Assembly (NCBI GenBank): GCA_022385755.1
Contig: MU278349.1
Coordinates: 1,798,001-1,862,000, forward strand
Direction of reading: 5' to 3'
DNA: 64,000 nt
From: Trametopsis cervina
Lineage: Eukaryota; Basidiomycota; Agaricomycetes; Polyporales; Irpicaceae
Below are positions 60,001 through 64,000 of this stretch, piece by piece. Below the pieces are notes generated by a model that had not been told where the DNA came from, ran no database searches, and was given only the letters and a program-made list of their open reading frames with translations. The number at the start of each line of letters is the position of its first letter. Position 1 is the first letter of the stretch. The translations under genes and the position numbers were made by a program.

Positions 60001-60593
60001 AGGTCGCGCAATCCAGCGCGATCTGTACCTGCAGATATTTGTTGGCTAATCAGCCTGAGTTGTTCAGACAATGATGAGGATTCATACCGGGGGAGGTTGC
60101 CAACAATTGAGAACCACTGCCCGTGATATGGCCACCATTATTCAACACGATGCTTGTGCCGCCGCGCGATGGTCCTGCCATGATGTTAGGAGGGCTCTGA
60201 TGAAATTCATAAGATTTGAGTGCATCTGTCATGTGAAGTCACACACACCTGGTATGACTCTTTCTGTGTCTGTACACGCGGCCGTTTAGCGGTTGGACGT
60301 CCATGCTCAAACATTGTGGGTGGCGCTGCGGCAGATGGATGTGAGACATGCATATAGGCTGTGTTACCAGATTGTACGCCTGATGGAGGATATCAATATA
60401 GAAACAAAGCATGGACCACACTAGAGTACATACGTTGGTCTCGACATTGCCTCTCGTGACTTTTGTATGTACTCACGGAGACCCACCGCGGCCGTTTGCA
60501 GACCAGTAGACATCTGCACCATCGGTATCCTGGGCGGTCATCTGGACCAGGTTGGTAGCGCCATTCACGCTCATTGAAGTCACTGTACTGCAT
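57071..60593 (-). CDS. Tnp2/Plavaka-family transposase
   Basis: Large DDE-type transposase, about 1000 residues. From 60593 (MQYSDFNEREWRYQPGPD) a C-x-C/H-x4-C zinc-finger-like segment (RWCRCLLVCK, YKSHERQC) is followed by small exons. The main exon (to about 57494) reads VPIYTDMCVNSCLAFTGPYR and CRICGEARYTLQNYKKQPQK. It continues HDTLLMHSIDGAQLYRMKQS, CWIYVWILLDRAPETRYKSK, VIPGPHHPKHMDSFLFPGF, FCGVQGRHKPGAGGHYYPAH, then PADIMHLCSLNVADLIIPLW and ERTIGILGGQIRQDSDPYAN. These are standard Plavaka/Tnp2 blocks. After an intron a C-terminal part gives EVHYYFQVLMCNGSLQAFA and YYVVEKLGLDVDSLGG, ending in an acidic tail at 57071. The frame is intact through the core, so the element could be recent or active. 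A 59-nt intron ending at TCTGCAG (about 60030) joins ATSPG to TDRAGLRD. Confidence 0.85.
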
Positions 60594-61215
60594 GGGAGCG
60601 ATACAACTTACTTCATAGAAGAAGAATTCGTGGCAGAGGATCAAAACAAAATGTGAAGTTGCACGAAGTGTTGGGCGCTAACGCGGCGGCCAGTGTAAAA
60701 CATGGGCGCTCGACAATAAATCAATATTCCCTTGACTTTCGTGATAGACTTTCATGTCAAAAATAGAACGAAAGGAATGCTACAGCATAAGGCTACGTAT
60801 TAAAAATAACTACGACAACCAGAAGGTTGCGGTTGAGCGGAAACGTGCATGAACCGACATAGCCAGTGGGCGCCAAAGTGGTCACAATCTCGAGCATAGA
60901 GGCAAAACATACCCTGGCAGGATTAGAACCTGCGCCCCCTCAGGCCGACATGCAAATGTTATTTCGGGCTCCCACCACAGATCTGAACAGATTTTGGCAT
61001 AGTATGTTGCGTGATGCACAGCACGGCAGTGCTGAGCAGAGACGCTTCTCACTGGGCTTAAAGTCGGACACTCATCATCGTCTCCCCCTCGCCACTCCTA
61101 CATCTCGCTCTTTGTACACCAACAATACCTAAAAGGTCTCACAGCGGCTCACTCAGCTCTCACCCTTACATATACGACCTGCCAGCACCGAAGTGCTCGC
61201 TCACTCAGCCTAAAG
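60594..61215. other. Intergenic region between transposon and TFIIF alpha
   Basis: 622 bp; the left half is AT-rich and may be the 5' end of the transposon, the right half holds the tRNA-like relic and the TFIIF alpha promoter. No protein-coding gene is supported. Confidence 0.4.
60910..61004 (-). tRNA. tRNA-like relic, class II type, probably a pseudogene or SINE head
   Basis: On the minus strand there is a perfect 5-bp T-arm, GCAGG-TTCTAAT-CCTGC, followed by a 7-nt acceptor half CAGGGTA. About 80 nt upstream TACTATG can pair with it at 6 of 7 positions, one as G-U. A long variable-arm-like GCC...GGC sits between. The D-arm and anticodon arm are not convincing, and T-loop position 57 is T instead of a purine. 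A degraded tRNA-Leu/Ser-like sequence or tRNA-derived element fits best. Confidence 0.3.
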
Positions 61216-63529
61216 ATGGCTTCAAAGACGATGTTCCACAAGCGGTCCCAGCCCCTCCGCCCCACCCCTCGAGATCCCGCGACGCCCCCGACCTCGCAAG
61301 AGACTGGCCTCGCCTCCGCTGCCTCGCCCAGCAGCACCCCCGCCGCGAAACGGCCGCGCCCTCCCCGGCCAAAGCCAGCAGACGACGACGGTCGCATCCC
61401 GCCGCCTGAAGGGCCATGCGATGTGTACAGCCTCGTGTCGAGCTCGCTCAAGGGCTGGCGATACGACGTGATGAAGTTCGACTCGCGCAAGCCCGTCGAC
61501 CTGTCCTCGTGGTCGAAGCCCGTGAAGCTGAACCGCAAAGAGACGAGACGGGCGACGGGAAATGCGGACGGCGGTATGGCGGCGCCGATCCCTGTGGGGC
61601 CGATGTTGGGTCCCGATGGGAAGCCTGTGATTGGGATGGATGGGAAGGTGGTGATGGTCGATGCGGAGGGACGGCCGATAAGGCCTGGCCAGCAGCAGCA
61701 GCAGAATGGGTCTGCTGGTGGCAGCACGAATGGGGATGGCGGGAAGGGCAAGGACAAAGAGAAGGAGAAAGACAAGGCTGCTGCGAAGAAACGGTTCCAG
61801 AAGAAGACGAAACAGGTATTCTTGGTGCCGGACGAGGTGCGGCAGCTGAGAAGGGAGGAGCGGTATCCGTGGGTGATGGAGGACAGCTCGGGGCAGGAGG
61901 TGTGGGTGGCGGCGATGGAGGAGGTATCGAAGGCGCAGACGCAAGCGATGTTCATGCCCACCACGAAGAAGGAGTTCAAGTTCGTGCCTGCGCATCGGTG
62001 GTACAAGTTCCAGAAGAAGCCGAATTATCATATACCCGACCTCGAGGAGGCTGAGACTTTGGTATGCCCATTCTGGCGTTATGCGACGTGCTCAATCGGA
62101 CTGATTGTATGTGATGTAGATGTCGAGAATTCAGAAGAACAAGGATCCTGAGCGGTGGTTCCTGCGCAAGAAGCAAGGGGCCTCTGAAGAGACGAAGGCT
62201 ATGTTCAAGGGTGAGCGGGGTGGCAGCGTCGTGCCCTCCGGCGCGTCGCTTGTTTACTCTGCTGGAGAGAGTCTGGGTCCTGGTGGCAGGAAACTGCGGA
62301 CCGTGGACAGCGGTATGGGCGGCCTCTTTGGCGATGAGGACGAGGACGGCGTTCCCTCGCGGAGACAGAAAGAAAGGGAATATGGTGCAGAAGGTGATCT
62401 CGATGAATTGGACTTTGAAGAGGACTTCGCGGATGATGAGGAGAAACCCGAGGCTGAAGCTGATGACGAAGAGGCCAAAGAACTTGAGGTACAAAGACGG
62501 CGATTCACTTTCATTCCCTTTGTGTGCTAACGGCGATGCTATAGGAACGCCTCAAACGGGAGTATAAAAACGCCAACAAGACGCGTGAGGGCTATATTGA
62601 CGAAAGCGAGGAGGAAGAAGACATGTCCGAGCTCACTGGCGCCGGCAAGGACATGCAGAAGCTGATGAAGAAACACGAGAAGAACAACGCGTACGATGAC
62701 AGCGATGATGACAAGAACCCGTATGCTAGCTCTGTACGTCACTCCGTCGCTTCAATTTCAAGGATGGTCAGCTCATGTTTTCGTTTTACAGGAGGAAGAG
62801 CCGGACGAGGAGGTCCCTATAGTTCCTCAGGGTCCTGCGATCATTCCACCGGAGCAGCGCCCTTCCTCTCGTTCGAATTCTCAGGCACCCTCTGGCTCGC
62901 AGCCCCCTGTACCACCAGCAGGCAGCAAGCCGCTCCCTGCGCAAGACGCGGGCTCTCGGGCCACATCCCCTATCCCAGCGCCAGGTCACGGTGGACACTC
63001 TGTCGTCGCAATGCGTGCAACAAGTCCTAATGCGAAGATGCCGAAGCTAAAGGCGAACGGCTCAAGCCGAGCAAGCAGCCCACTGGCCACAGGGAGTCGC
63101 GCCACCAGCCCTGTCGCCGGAGCGGGCAGCCCCCCGCCTGCCGGACGTGCCGAGAGTCCGCCCGCTGCGACTTCTTCCGCGAGCGGCGTAACATCCCCTC
63201 CTGCGAACGGAAAGCCGAACAACAAGCGAAAGGCGGAGGACGGGGCCGCGCCTGGGAAGCCGAAGAAGCGCAAGGCGCAGGCGACAGTGACGGGCGAGCT
63301 CGAGGACGCAATGGTGATAGAGTGGCTGAGGAACACGCCGAACGCGTCGACGCGGGACTGCATCCACCACTTCACGCCGTATTTGACCTCGGAGGAGAAG
63401 AAGCAGGCGTTCACGAAGCTGGTGAAGGAGGTCGCGCAGCTGAAGAACAACGTGCTCGTGCTGAGAAACGCGTACCGCAACCCTGGAGGTGCGCCCTCGC
63501 CTGCTGCAGGGTCCCCAATGGCGGAGTGA
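61216..63529 (+). CDS. Transcription initiation factor TFIIF alpha subunit (RAP74/Tfg1)
   Basis: 713-residue protein from exons 61216-62061, 62120-62488, 62545-62733 and 62792-63529; introns are 56-58 nt and the sum is divisible by three. TFIIF binds RNA polymerase II and helps initiation and elongation. The start gives MASKTMFHKRSQPLRPTPRD. The N-terminal dimerisation region includes GPCDVYSLVSSSLKGWRYDV, then FLVPDEVRQLRREERYPWVM, FKFVPAHRWYKFQKKPNYHI and KNKDPERWFLRKKQ. A charged acidic middle follows (DELDFEEDFADDEEKPEAEA), then a Ser/Pro/Ala linker and a C-terminal winged helix (MVIEWLRNTPNASTRDCIHH, FTKLVKEVAQLKNNVLVLRN). A Gly-rich insert (VGPMLGPDGKPVIGMDGKVV) sits inside the N-terminal domain. 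All expected parts are present. Confidence 0.9.
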
Positions 63530-64000
63530 GGCGGGGGCGAGGGCAGCTGTGCTGGAGAAGACGTTTCGGAAGCATGCGCGGATGGGATAAGTGATAGGCT
63601 CTGTATTTTAACCCTCGTCCGCGCACGCCGGCGTAGGCTTCCTCTCTCTCTCTGCTGGATGATGCCCATCATGGCTAGTGCTTATTTACTGCCTGCGACT
63701 CCCCGTATTCTCTCCGTGTGTAGGGTCGAACGAATACATATCATTGCGGTCATTTGTAAGTCGCGGGTGATGCAGCAATTATTTATAGGCCAGATGGTAT
63801 CTCGTGTGTGTTGGTTGGTGTGCAGCCACACGCCTGTTGTTGAGTAGCGCAAGTCCGTGCCAAGTCACCGGACGGGACTGCATAATTTTGATCCAGATTG
63901 CCATATGAGTTGTGCGTGGCGGCACGAGTCATGCAGGCGCGTGCCGCGATGCCGGGCAGACGACCGACGCGAACGCAACGCTCTGATTGGCTCGAGGGAC
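63530..64000. other. 3' flank of TFIIF alpha and right window edge
   Basis: 471 bp without a supported gene. A short CT repeat lies near 63640-63655. The last bases contain an ATTGG box (about 63985) that may belong to a promoter beyond the edge. Confidence 0.35.

Larger units (their letters stand above)
54015..60600 (-). mobile_element. Plavaka-type (CACTA-related) DNA transposon, ends not resolved
   Basis: Two same-strand gene bodies, a Tnp2-type transposase and a downstream accessory gene, in sequence richer in AT and in very short exons than the flanks. Only the coding core is bounded here. Terminal inverted repeats and target-site duplication could not be established by eye, so true limits may extend to about 53.4 and 60.9 kb. 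Confidence 0.7.

Noticed and set aside
60240..60265. A 23-nt intron after KESYQ in the transposase N-terminal part
   Set aside because: Too short. A 51-nt intron starting upstream at GTGTAC gives a workable frame, though the exact structure needs transcripts.
53338..60868. CACTGGCT at 53338 and its inverse AGCCAGTG ending at 60868 as transposon terminal repeats
   Set aside because: Only 8 bp match, similarity does not continue inward, and flanking bases show no target-site duplication, so chance is likely.
1..64000. CRISPR arrays, bacterial operons or prophage
   Set aside because: No direct-repeat/spacer structure is seen, and spliceosomal introns and eukaryotic gene families throughout show nuclear fungal DNA.

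Overview
The window is nuclear DNA of a filamentous basidiomycete, most likely an Agaricomycete. Four things point there: protein genes are dense, close together and broken by many 43-60 nt introns; there are two copies of the Agaricomycotina-expanded FunK1 protein kinase; there is a Plavaka-type (CACTA-related) DNA transposon; and the housekeeping proteins read as basidiomycete in style. No species can be named from the sequence alone.

Layout. 1-17 kb is a conserved block: an SLX4-like nuclease scaffold (-, cut by the left edge), importin-11/Kap120 (+), DNA polymerase delta subunit 3/Cdc27 (-), the alpha subunit of cytosolic phenylalanyl-tRNA synthetase (-), PEX2 (+), a GNAT acetyltransferase (+) and the beta subunit of phenylalanyl-tRNA synthetase (+). 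Both PheRS subunits therefore lie within 8 kb of each other. 18-20 kb holds a Bsd2/Ndfip-type Rsp5 adaptor.

20.7-42.9 kb is built around a large inverted duplication. Two arms of about 5.4 kb (20.7-26.1 and 37.5-42.9 kb) each carry a FunK1 kinase gene and an EMC10 gene. They flank an 11.4 kb spacer containing cactin (+), a large SH3/Ras-association polarity-type protein (-) and a small unrecognised gene (-). Decay is reciprocal. The left arm has an intact FunK1 gene but a truncated, stop-containing EMC10 pseudogene. The right arm has an intact EMC10 gene, with very large introns, but a FunK1 copy that lost its start region.

43-53 kb returns to conserved genes: mitochondrial ClpX (+), a JMJD7-like lysyl hydroxylase (-), the PCNA unloader ELG1/ATAD5 (+) and a bHLH transcription factor (+). 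About 54-60.6 kb is a Plavaka-type element with a Tnp2 transposase gene and a second, unrecognised multi-exon gene on the same strand. A tRNA-like relic lies beyond it, followed by TFIIF alpha (+) at 61-63.5 kb.

Functional threads. Three genome-maintenance genes (SLX4-like, POLD3, ELG1) have ACGCGT (MCB-type) hexamers in their upstream regions, suggesting shared G1/S control. POLD3 ends in a clear PCNA-interacting peptide and ELG1 carries PIP-like and SUMO-interacting motifs, so two PCNA clients sit in one window. Exon boundaries given below were placed by eye from GT...AG sites, frame continuity and family conservation. Where exon sums are stated they are divisible by three.
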